From Acanthamoeba castellanii str. Neff (Eukaryota; Discosea; Longamoebia; Acanthamoebidae), in assembly GCF_000313135.1 (NCBI RefSeq), contig NW_004457518.1, forward strand, positions 179,692 to 243,691: a stretch of 64,000 bases of DNA. Reading direction: 5' to 3'. The notes under the pieces are model-generated. The model was not told the origin of the DNA. It worked only from the letters and a program-made list of their open reading frames with translations, and made no database searches. Numbering within the stretch: the first letter of the stretch is position 1; each line of letters begins with the position of its first letter. Positions 34,380 through 43,781 of the stretch are shown here, one piece after another. A program made the translations under genes and the position numbers.

Positions 34380-36703
34380 ACTGCCACGCATCATCCGCCA
34401 CCTCCATTATTTTTCTATTTAGCCAATTTTTTGTGTCTCCCAATAATCTTGCGTTGCGCGATGTGCTCAATGGGTTTTTGTGGGGGGGGGGCTGTAATCT
34501 CTCTGGCGCCATCGCCTCAGCTGGGGGTGAGGGGCGAGGATGCGTGGCGTGTGCGGCGCGTGTGGGTGAAGGGCAACCGGCGCACGCGACCGGACGTGGT
34601 GGCGGCGTGCGTGAAGCCCGTGCTCAAGGCGCGCACCTTTGACGAGGTGCTGGCGCGCGTGGCCGAGGCCGCCGGCGAGCTCAAGGGCCTGGGCATCTTC
34701 AAGTCCGTCAACCTCGTCCTCGACGACCTGCCCGACGACGTGGCCGCGGCCGACCCCTCCGCGTGCGACCTCCGCGTGGAGCTCGTCGAGCACAAGCTCA
34801 CCCGCATCGAAGTCAAGACCTCCACCACCGTCGGCGAAAACGAACCCGACGTCGTACGTCTCCCCCTCCCTCAAAACTAAACGGAACCCTCACTAAACTC
34901 GCGCTACACGTGGTGGCAATGATTGATTGATTAATGGATGGATTGATTGATTGGGTGATTGTTGGCAACAACAGCAAGCGACGGTGGGGTTGTGCAACGC
35001 GTTCGGGCGGGCGGAGACGGTGTCGGTGAGCGCGCAGGTGGGCGCGTCGAACTGGCGGGAGCACTGGAGCTCGGCGTTCAGCCTGGCCTTCAAGCGCCCC
35101 GTGCTCGGGCAGGGTCCCGGCCCGCGCCACATCGAGGCCGACGCCACGCGCGCCTCGCACCGCCTCCCCTGGTGCGCCCTCACCCAGACCACCCACGGCC
35201 TCGCCCTCCGCTACTCCCTCCCCTCCCACCAGGCACGCCACCCCCTCCCCGCCCCCTCCGCCCCCACCATCACCCAAACTCATGCGTGTCGTGTGCTGCG
35301 TGTGTCGTGTGTCGTGTGCGTGCCATGTCGTGTCGTGGAGGGCAGGTGTCGTATGAGGCGAGCGCGCGTCACGTGATTCCGGAGAGCAGCGCCCCGCTGG
35401 CGCTGCGCTCGCACGCGGGCCACTCGCTCAAGTCGGCGGTGAAGTACGTGTACGCCCACGACACCCGGGACGACCCACTCACCCCCACCACCGGCCACGC
35501 CTTCACCTCCTCCACGGTACGTCTCAACATGTGAATCTTATCTATCTATGTTTCCTCCCACGCGTGGCTGATGCATCATCGCTATTCGTTATCTACCATC
35601 ATCATCACCACCACCACATCCCCATCAACAACATCGCCGTCGTGGTCGTGGTTGCTCTGTGTCTTATCCGTGGTGTGCGGTCGGGTGCGTAGGAGCTGGC
35701 CGGCCTGGGCGGCGACGTGCGGTTCGTGAAGCAGGAGATGGCGGCCCAGCTCAACCTGCCCCTCGGCAAGACGCGCTGCGTACGCCCCCCCCCGCTCTAA
35801 CCCGTCGGGCGCCCTCGACTCGTCGCCCTCGCCCTCCCCTCTAAGCCATGGCTCCTCCCCCCCTACTAACCCGCAACTTAAAATATCGTTTTCATTCTCG
35901 CGCGCGCCCCCGCAGTCGTTCAACGTGCTGGCCAAGGCCGGCTACCTCCACGCGCTGGACAGCGGCTCCCGCATCGTCGACCGCTTCTTCCTCGGCGGAC
36001 CCGGTACGCGCCTCCCTCCCCACCAGCCACCACCAGCCACCACCGGCCACCACCGGCCACCACCAGCCACCACCACCAGCAGCCAAGGAATGGAAACGAG
36101 CTACGTGTAGTCTGACGCGTGCGGTGATCGTGTGACGATCGTGTGTGCCGCAGGTTCGATCCGTGGGTTCCAGTACAACGCGGTGGGTCCCTCCCACCAG
36201 CAGCGGGCGCTCGGGGGCGGTGCCTACTGGGCGGGCTCCCTCCACCTCTCCTTCCCTCTCCCCCTCCGCGACGTGCCCGACTTTGTCAGCGGACACCTCT
36301 TCGCCAACGCCGGCAACCTCCGCCAGCCCACCCCTGGTACGACACGACACGACACGACACGACACGACACGACACGACACGACACGACACGACACGACAC
36401 GACACGACCAACGACACACACGACACACAACACGCACAACACACCTCCACATCATCCCACACGTGTCCCTCGATAGTGACGGTTGTGTGGCTGTGTGCGT
36501 GCGGCCTCGGTGCAGGTCGATCGGTGGCGGCCAATGTGCAGGACCTGTTTTCGGCGGACGACGTGCGAGCGGCGGTCGGTGCGGGGCTGGTGCTGCGCAC
36601 CATGTTCGGCCGTGTCGAGCTCAACCTCTCCCATCCGATCCGCAAGGCCGCCACCGACCTCGTCCAGCCCTTCCAGGTCGGCCTCTCCGTGCGCTTCCTC
36701 TAG
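34308..36703 (+). CDS. SAM50: SAM50 / Tob55-type outer-membrane beta-barrel assembly protein
   Basis: Core of the mitochondrial SAM complex (Omp85/BamA superfamily), which inserts beta-barrels into the outer membrane. A short first exon (MSYTDEDEPID) joins to a POTRA domain (RRVWVKGNRRTRPDVVAACV ... SVNLVLDDLP). The barrel follows: ATVGLCNAFGRAETVSVSAQ, FSLAFKRPVLG, HSLKSAVKYVYAHDTRDDP, FNVLAKAGYLHAL, and the Omp85 loop-6 signature FFLGGPGSIRGFQY (I/V-R-G-F). The last strand ends VGLSVRFL, with the terminal aromatic/hydrophobic residue expected of these barrels, at TAG 36701-36703. About nine exons. It works with MICOS, whose MIC60 gene lies at 55058-57781 here. The last exon has a decayed second copy at 43054-43370. 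Confidence 0.93.
36337..36410. repeat. (ACGAC)n pentamer microsatellite, intronic
   Basis: About 13 perfect CGACA pentamers in the last intron of SAM50. Confidence 0.95.
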
Positions 36704-36748
36704 AAGTGAGGATAAAGCCCCCCGACCCCCCCCCATCGCCACATCTTC
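36441..36748 (+). repeat. Duplicated block, left copy (SAM50 last exon and 3' flank)
   Basis: Aligns by eye, almost without gaps, to 43054-43370. This left copy is the functional one: the frame is open and the CpGs are present. A second matching block follows in the same order (36774-37122 with 43686-43998). Confidence 0.85.
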
Positions 36749-36767
36749 CTCTCCGGGCTGCCCGTCA

Positions 36768-37448
36768 TCATAATAGTTCCACACACCTTCTTCTCTTTAC
36801 TCTTCTTCTTCTTCTTTTATCATCGTCATCGTCATCATCATCGTCTTCCTTCTTGTTCGTAATCGTCGTGGTCATCTGCCCATCATGGTCGATGTGGGTG
36901 GGGGTGTTATGGGCCGGGGGCGTGGAGGAAGGCGGGGGGGGGGACTGGCGGAAGAGGACGTCGCGCAGTTGTTCGTCGGCGGCCCAGTTGAGGCCGCTCT
37001 TGGGGATGAGGGCCTGCCACACCTCCCGCAGGCGCGCGTTCTCGGCCTCGGCCTCCTGCAACGCCGCCACTGCCCGCCTCCCCGTGGCCCGCCCGACCAT
37101 CCTCGTCTCCTCGCCCTCGTCGTCTTGCGGTCGTCTTCGGCCACGCGCTGGTCGTCGTTGCCGGTTCTCCGTCGGTTGTGTTCCACCCTCGGGACTGTTC
37201 TCCTCTGCAGCTGCATCGCTCTCCGCCAGCGGTGATGGCGATGACGGCGATGGCGTCGTGGATAGATCAGCGGCAGCAGACGCATCTGCAGTGGGTGACA
37301 AGGGTGGCAGCGCGGAGGCGGACGCCTCCACACCCTGCTGCTGCTCTGTGCTGTGAGCAGATGGGCTGAGGTAAATGGCATTGTGTTCCAGCTTATGGTT
37401 GCAGCTTAGAACAACCAGGCTTCTGTCCAGCCCTTTCCTGTGCATCAT
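36768..37448 (-). pseudogene. Chimeric coiled-coil gene fragment (5' like the CCDC186-like gene, 3' like its neighbour)
   Basis: An uninterrupted minus-strand frame of 226 residues. Its first part (EQQQGVEASAS, ADLSTTPS, ENSPEGGTQP) repeats, with base-level identity over long runs, the Ala/Glu-rich exon at about 49696-49925 of the large coiled-coil gene. Near 37135 it jumps to the C-terminal exon of the neighbouring gene (TRMVGRATGRRAVAALQEAE, NARLREVWQALI, WAADEQLRDVLF), equal to 43790-43990. Roughly 5.7 kb present in the intact pair is missing at the join. The end differs from both parents (poly-Asp, basic KRRRRRVKRRR). CpG is kept, so it has not decayed like the island beside it. It may be a dead fragment or a new expressed chimera; I favour a fragment because promoter and first exons are absent. 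Confidence 0.7.
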
Positions 37449-38135
37449 GCTAGAAGAGCACCTGCCTCAGCAACCAGTCCTAAGATTGTGAGCAGTCAGT
37501 TGATACACAAAGGCTGCTCTAGATAAGAAGATGACATTGCCAACTAGACTAGACCTGGCAATGATTTATTGACAACAAAGACATGGCCTTTGTGTCAGGG
37601 ATGACCCTGTGTGTTGTGATTGCTTTCTGTGTGTGGAAGCATTTCCATATGGCAATCAATACACATGGTAGGATTATTGCTTTTGTGCTTCTTTGGTAAC
37701 AAATAGATCAACAACACAAACTTGTTCACAACAGATTTTTGTTGGCTGCCACAGATTTTTGCTGTCATCAGTGGTTGGTGCATCTGTAATGAACACATCC
37801 AGACCCATACCAATGGAAGCATCCAGTCTGTCATAAGCAAAATCCCGCCCTCTGGTGCAATTGGGAGCAGCATGCATTATTCTGCCTTCCTTTCATGCTC
37901 TGCCTGACTGAAATCGCCTTCATCGGCCCTTTTGCCTCTGGTCGGCCCTTTTTTATTATCCGTGGGGCCAATTTTTACATTCCTTTCGACGGAACAATTA
38001 TTATTATTATGTTGAAGCCACGGAGTTTGGTACGGAAGAACAGAAATCGGCGTTTGTAACGGCGAGGCACCCAGCTAAGGGTGCATAATTATTGGACTCA
38101 CACACCCTTTCTTCTGCATAGAAAACCAACAAGGC

Positions 38136-38849
38136 ATGACGACTGAACTGGTGAGGTACAACGACAACAAGGCGGATGACACCCTGACGTTCAAGCAGAC
38201 GGTCCGAAGCCGGCGCTCCTATCGTGGCTTTCTGAGCACCCCCGTTCCCGATGAGATCATCCAGGAGGTGTTGAAGGACGCCCAGTGCGCACCATCGAAC
38301 TGCAATACCCAGCCTTGGAACGTTCACATCGTCTCAGGAGCCAAGCTGGCGGACCTCTCCCGCGCCATTCACGAGAAGAACGATGCCGGCCAGTTCTCGC
38401 CTGACTTCGCGTTCGACATGGCTGCATTCTACGGCCCCTATGGCGAGCGCCAGCACGCGCATGGCAAGGCGTACTACGGAGCCCTGAACGTCAAGCGGGA
38501 TGACAAGGAGGGACGGCGCCAGGCGGCTGCCCTGAACTACTCGTTCTTCAACGCTCCGCATGTGGCCCTGCTCTTCATGCCGTCCTTCGTCGATAACGTC
38601 CGTGTGGCAGGAGACATCGGCATGTACGGGCAGACGTTCCTGCTTTCGCTCTCGGCGCGGGGCCTGGGAGGCATCCCACAGACCTCACTGGGGTTCTTCG
38701 CCGGCACGATCCGCGAGGTGCTCGGCATCCCCGAGGAACTGAAGATGCTGTTCGGGATCTCATTCGGCTACCCTGACGAGACCGCTCCGGGAAATCGTGT
38801 GTGGATGGATCGCGTGCCGATCACCGATAGCGTCACCTTCCACTCATAG
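38136..38849 (+). CDS. Nitroreductase-family FMN oxidoreductase, bacterial type
   Basis: Intronless ORF of 237 residues inside the decayed island. The nitroreductase family reduces nitro compounds, quinones or flavins with NAD(P)H. The FMN phosphate-binding start RSRRSYRGFLSTPVPDEIIQ, the flavin-contact CAPSNCNTQPWNVHIV, and the C-terminal LSARGLGGIPQTSLGFF / ISFGYPDE block are all present and in the right order. Length fits complete members. The insertion MAAFYGPYGERQHAHGKAYY marks the subgroup with a longer lid. Absence of introns, when nearly every neighbour has many, and the close bacterial look suggest horizontal transfer. There is no Shine-Dalgarno-like site before the ATG (CAACAAGGCATG), so it is read as a eukaryotic gene or is a recent insert. 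CpG is frequent (seven in 38161-38220), unlike the flanks. Confidence 0.9.
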   Translation: MTTELVRYNDNKADDTLTFKQTVRSRRSYRGFLSTPVPDEIIQEVLKDAQCAPSNCNTQPWNVHIVSGAKLADLSRAIHEKNDAGQFSPDFAFDMAAFYGPYGERQHAHGKAYYGALNVKRDDKEGRRQAAALNYSFFNAPHVALLFMPSFVDNVRVAGDIGMYGQTFLLSLSARGLGGIPQTSLGFFAGTIREVLGIPEELKMLFGISFGYPDETAPGNRVWMDRVPITDSVTFHS

Positions 38850-39330
38850 TGTTCTCCTCGTTTTGGCTTATTTCTTTGGCTCGGCCAAGAATAGAGGTAT
38901 AGTGGAATGGACGGTTTCTCCCGTCTCTCCATTCTCCTGTTGCTATGTGTACGTGTTCGGTCGTCAGATCGTCCGCGTTCTTTATGTTGCGTATGATTCT
39001 GAGATGCACTTCGCTGAGAAATTTTGGGCACACGCAGCACATATTATACGCGCGCCCTCTGTTCAGCCATGCTTCGACCGTATTGATGCACTGGAACATC
39101 TTCCAGTTCCACGAGTGGATGGGACTGTGTCTGAGCCAACTGGGCACCTTGTCTGCGGCTGTTGGGGTCCATCACTTTCATGCATGAAATTTCTTCATCA
39201 GGTTGAGCATCTGCGCCACTTCGTTCCCGTCGGATGTATTCCCAGTCTCCTTCTTTCCTGTTCGACTTTATTGATCATCTCCATCAGGCGCTTGTCGGTG
39301 GCCGTGAGTGCATTGGACTCGTGGGCGTTC
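38850..39330. other. CpG-normal 3' flank of the nitroreductase, broken minus-strand frames
   Basis: The minus strand holds a 104-residue open stretch (39147-38833, with SPIHSWNWKMFQCINTVEAW) and, in another frame upstream, TATDKRLMEMINKVEQERRR. Together they look like one frameshifted gene fragment, but I do not recognise it. Confidence 0.35.
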
Positions 39331-42300
39331 TCTAAAGTAAGAAGGCTGTGTGTGTGTGTGGCCTTGGCTCAAATAAATGTCCACCAGAGCATTGCATAAC
39401 TAAAAATCTGGCGCCAAATATTACTTGCAGAGACCAGAGGACAGCAGTACATCCTGCACCATGGGAGACCTGAACAAATTGAGCGAAGCGGACTTTATCA
39501 AGAACCATGGCTCCCCGAGTGCCTTCAACTGCTCTATCATATAGAGGTTGTTCAAGTAGCGCCACATGTCCTGAACAGTAGATCTCCAATCACCCTCCAA
39601 CAGTGTCTCCTTCTTTGTCCAAGATGTGACACCTGATGGGAAGCACAAGAGGAACATCAACAGATCCACACTTGCATTCAAGATGCTACAGTCATCTGAT
39701 GGGGATTCCAAATGTTGGATAGACTTGGCCATGGGAGTCATGGCACTTTGCACTGGAAAGGATCACATCAATGAAGCACTGTGTGATGTTGTTGGTATTC
39801 ACCTTGTGGTGGTGTGCAACAATGATTTGCAGGTTCGAGATTTGGCTCAGACCAGTTGCAAGCACAAAAGCACAGTGCGCGAATGGGTGATGTTGGTATT
39901 AAATACGGCCAGTCAGAGAAGAATGATTATATATGCTACATGCCTGAGAGAAGTGAATTGGCTCCACCACAGAGCACAGCACCTCATGCCAAGGACATGC
40001 ACAAACTTGACTATGTAAAGACAGGCACCTGCAGCAGAACACCACGTAGAAAAATCAGCAATTCCATCACCAATAAAAAGTGAGCAATGTTGCACCAACG
40101 CTCACTTTTTACTGGGCATGATTGTGGTGATGTAGATGATGATGAAGGCACAATGGATTGACAATGTGAAAAAGAGGTACCAGAAGTGCAGGTCTCCAGG
40201 TGCAGAATGGCAATGTGATGATATGAAGGTGCCCAAATGGGTACTTGACCTACTGGATGAACCTCTGCATGCACAGTATGTGGGAGAAGCACTGGCCTAT
40301 GATCTGTCATCACCAAAATCTGGAAAATAAACCTGGCGCCAGAGAGTGCAGACAATTTATTAACAGACATCACAGGCCGTTAGAACACTCATCACTTGAC
40401 CAAGTGAACAAACAGCATCTGCACTCCTTCTTCCTCCAAGTGCAACACAGTTATGTCTTCTTCTACTTCAGGTTCTCAGATCAACATTGACATCCCTGGC
40501 TGGGTTTTCCAATGCTCCTACTGGTTACCAACTCGCCCAAGGCTGGCAAGGGAAAGGGAAAGTGCGTAAAGGAAGAGGAGGACAATGAAGGAGATGTGAG
40601 TGTTGTTGGTGATGAGTCATTGATCTCTGTGCTTGAATAGCAGATGAATTCTTCGCCCTCTTTCCACAAGAAGTGCAGAACTCCTGTGTCATGGACTGTG
40701 ACAAGGGGTGAGATTGCTTGAGTTGATGGTAAAGTGCAGATAGTTGCCATTGTCTCCAAATATATCCAGGTTTATATAGATGCTGCACCTGATGCCCATG
40801 GTTGCTTGTATGATGCTCCCTTGGTCCATGGCAGACATGGTAAATTGCCCCTTGCCTTGTGTGTCATTACATGCATCTGGTCAAAATTGGCAATGACCTT
40901 GCATGCCTGAGTGAGCATTTGATCTCTGGACCTTTGAACTGAGCCACAAAGAGATTCACCTTCTTGTCATTGCCCTTGCTATGGAGACCCAACAATTTGA
41001 TCTCTTTGCCCTTTTTGTCCTAGTCTTTGGCCTCTTAGTCCTCTTTGGCTTCCACAACCTCATCCTCTTCCTTCTTGATGTCACCTTCTTTGATCTTGCT
41101 ATTTTTTACAAGATTTGCACTCTCCAGGGAAGCATCAGAGGACACGAAATTGTGCTGTATGTGACCCTGCATATGTCTGTTGAATTGGACACCAGCAGCA
41201 AGGTCAAGCAATATTGCTCCATGGGCAAATGTCGGTGTCAGCTTGAATTCAATGTGCTGGCTGTTCAAAGTCTACAGGTGACCTTGAAATTCTCCTGGTG
41301 CTGGACCCATCAATGCAATTTAGACACAAATGACTGGGCAGTTCAACACACTGCAACATCTCCATCTATGCCTCTACTCACCACTGGGATCAGCACAGGC
41401 TGACCCAGATGATGGCTTTCACCAATCTGCATTGACACAGTATGACATTATTTATTGCTGTGACACATTGCTCATGTGTATGATTACTAACCTGTCTCAC
41501 CCTACAGCCTGTACAGATGAAGAGGAGGAAGTGGAGGAGCTGGAAGCAGTGCTTGGGTGGCAGAGGGTTGAAGCCAGGATGTTTGAAGAGTGCTTCCAAG
41601 TCAGTGCAGAGGGTGTTGAGGTCAGCATTGGTGAGGAACTTGGAGAGGAAAGTGAGCAGCCAGTTGGAAAGTTGACAACATCTAAATTATTATTTGTAGA
41701 CAACTTCCAATGTACATCAGAATTTTTGTTGACAACCACTGATGCACATCAGAATTTTTGTTGACAACCACTGATGCACATCAGAATTCTTTTTCATTGA
41801 CAACTTGCAATGCACATTGAAATCTTTACTCCAAACATGCCTTCAACTTCTCACTTCACTTTCACCTCTGCAGGCAATTGCCTGTTTTCCTGCAGCAAGG
41901 TAACCACCCCAACCTTGAGACTGTTTGGGATTGGAAAAGTTGGCTTTCTAATCACATGCATGGTCTAACCAGCCATTCTGCCCCTCATGTTTTCCATTTC
42001 TTCCATGATTCCTCCAGGACACCAGTGATTAGGGACAAGGCTGACCACACCCAAGGAGAATGGTCTGAGGTGTATCAACTCCTCACTTCCATTCCTCAAG
42101 GTACTTGAAATATTCTCTTGCTCCAAAAAGTGCTCACACTCCACAACTATTTCCTCTTGAAGTTATTACTGAGTTGGCTGAGAGCTGCAATGCTGAATGT
42201 GTAGAATGAAGTTGAATTCCAACATGTTGGCTCTTCCACTATTATCTCCAAGCATGTTTTGGGAGTGTGGGAATTTCCTCCCTACTGCTTGTGCCTTTCC

Positions 42301-42442
42301 TCCACTCCAGTGTTAAGATGCCACATGCAAGGCCACCAGACCACTGGCCCCCTGTAAGACATATGAACCATAAGTCCGCCAAGTGAGCTCACATAAATAT
42401 GCAACTCACTGCAAGAGGCCACCCAAACACATCTTTTTTTTT
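39331..42442. other. Decayed sequence without an intact gene
   Basis: CpG-poor. Open stretches are short: minus 39753-39421 (GDWRSTVQDMWRYLNNLYMI), plus 40136-40330 (DNVKKRYQKCRSPGAEWQCD), minus 41268-41035 and plus 41330-41764. Each has protein-like composition, but stops and frameshifts separate them, and none was identified. Confidence 0.45.
41714..41800. repeat. 32-bp tandem repeat within the decayed island
   Basis: Two full units beginning ACATCAGAATTTTTGTTGAC (41714-41745 and 41746-41777) and a diverged partial third (to about 41820). Not a simple microsatellite; no coding sense. Confidence 0.85.
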
Positions 42443-42735
42443 ATGCCAAGCAATTCCCTTCCACATGAAGTGTGGGACCTCATCTTTCAATACCTCAACT
42501 ACTGTGTGTGGCTGACCACTCCCATTTACAATACAACTTCATTTAGTTATTTAGTTCTTTATTACTCACTGTTGTTTTTATTTGTTTCATTTATTGGATA
42601 GGCCCACCTGGCCAGCTTGTGCCTTGTGTGCAGAGACTTTGACTCCATTATCAGCTCCAACCAACAACTAGCAAGAGACCCCCTTTCTCTTCCCACCTCC
42701 TTGGCGTGCATGTTGTGGTTGTGTGTGTGCCATGT
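42443..42735 (+). pseudogene. F-box gene relic
   Basis: MPSNSLPHEVWDLIFQYLNY, an apparent intron (about 42509-42600, ending TTGGATAG), then AHLASLCLVCRDFDSIISSN and QQLARDPLSLP give a complete F-box. After that the frame wanders and stops. CpG is absent through the exon parts, as in the rest of the island, so the gene seems silenced and decayed. The original downstream domain is not recognisable; the open frame at 42793-43017 may be a remnant of it. Confidence 0.6.
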
Positions 42736-43053
42736 GTGCCATGCATCTGATGGTGATCACAGACAGGCATCTACTTTTCAATATCACTGAGCATGGTGCA
42801 GACAGCAGTGGCGCAGGTCAACTGCCCACTGCATTTCATGATCAGCTACTTTGGTGACCTCCATGCATACAGATCCCACACTAATTATTGTTTTTTGGCA
42901 ACTGCAGCTGTGAGAACCAAGGATGACAACATCTGGGCAATATCTTTGTGTACAGGGGACATGCAAAATGTCATAGAAGACACCATAAGGGGTCTGATGC
43001 TTCAGTTACTGAGGTAGTTAGTCACACACATGACACACACACACACACATGAC

Positions 43054-43370
43054 ACACCTCCACATCATCCCACTACATGCACACATATCCCCTTGATGGT
43101 GACAGTTGTGTGGCTGTGTGTGTGCAGCCTTGGTGCAGGTTGATTGGTGGTGGCCAATGTGCAGTACCTGTTTTGGGTGGACAATGTGTGAGTGGTGGTT
43201 GGTGTGGGGCTGGTGCTGCGCACCATGTTTGGCTGTGTTGACTCAACCCCTCCCATCTGATCTGCAAAGGCTGCCACCAACCTCATCCAGCCCTTCCAGG
43301 TTGGCCTCTCTGTGCACTTCCTCTAGAAGTGAGGATTAAGCCCCCCTACCCCCCCCATTACTGCATCTTC
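43054..43370 (+). pseudogene. Decayed duplicate of the SAM50 last intron end, last exon and 3' flank
   Basis: Aligns to 36441-36748. Differences are mostly CG to TG or CA: GTCGGTGCGGGGC became GTTGGTGTGGGGC, and CGTGTCGAG became TGTGTTGA with one base lost, which breaks the frame. The splice acceptor CAG and the final CCTCTAGAAGTGAGGAT remain. It lacks all earlier SAM50 exons and cannot be functional. Confidence 0.85.
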
Positions 43371-43781
43371 TGAAATGGGGGATGTTTTGCAGGTACAATA
43401 ACATGTGTGATAAGGTGCTCTGTGATTGAGAAGAGTTATTTTATGATATAGATTGGTTGTTGATGGGTCTTCTGTCTTGTCTTTTTTGTCTCTCTTTCCT
43501 TTTCCTCATTTCATGACCATTCATCTTCGTCTTGTCTGGCATGCTTCACATTCCTCCAAGACTTCTTGTAGACGTCGTGCGTTCGAGTTGAGTTGGGTTG
43601 TAACACTTCCTCTCCAGGCTGCTGCCCACCATCATCATCATCATTACCTTCCAGCCTACGTCAACAAGGTGATACGTGTTACTAATAGTTATACACACCT
43701 TCTTCTCTTTACTCTCTTGTTCTTTATCGTCAACGTCGTCTTCTTGTTGTTGTTCATCGTCATCGTCGTGGTCATCATCTG
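43371..43781. other. Spacer at the right edge of the island
   Basis: About 310 bp (43371-43685) have no counterpart in the left duplicate and are CpG-poor until about 43555. From 43686 the sequence again matches the left copy (36774 onward), leading into the 3' end of the coiled-coil gene. Confidence 0.5.

Larger units (their letters stand above)
37360..43560. other. CpG-depleted, AT-richer decayed island with an intact insert
   Basis: From about 37360 the base composition changes abruptly: TG and CA are common and CG nearly absent. By eye there is one CpG in 37501-37860, none in 39601-39780 and one in 40801-41160. Frames here are short and broken. I recognise an F-box relic (42443-42735), a decayed SAM50 exon (43054-43370) and a Lys/Glu-rich minus-strand remnant at 41035-41268 (SKIKEGDIKKEEDEVVEAKE). 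Unassigned fragments lie at 39421-39753 (minus), 39626-40330 (plus) and 41507-41764 (plus, acidic). The stretch from about 37905 to 39330 keeps normal CpG and carries the nitroreductase. The pattern fits long-term cytosine methylation, or a fungal RIP-like process, acting on silent duplicated DNA; that mechanism is inference. No transposase, reverse transcriptase or integrase was recognised. Confidence 0.75.

Noticed and set aside
38136..38849. Bacterial contamination as the source of the nitroreductase
   Set aside because: Only a 1.4-kb pocket is CpG-normal, it has no ribosome-binding site or operon neighbour, and it is joined on both sides to amoeba-like sequence; contamination by misassembly cannot be fully excluded without reads.
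39331..42442. Transposon or virus insertion as the origin of the island
   Set aside because: No transposase, reverse transcriptase, integrase, capsid or polymerase motif could be read, and no clear terminal repeats or target-site duplication were found. Still possible if decay erased them.
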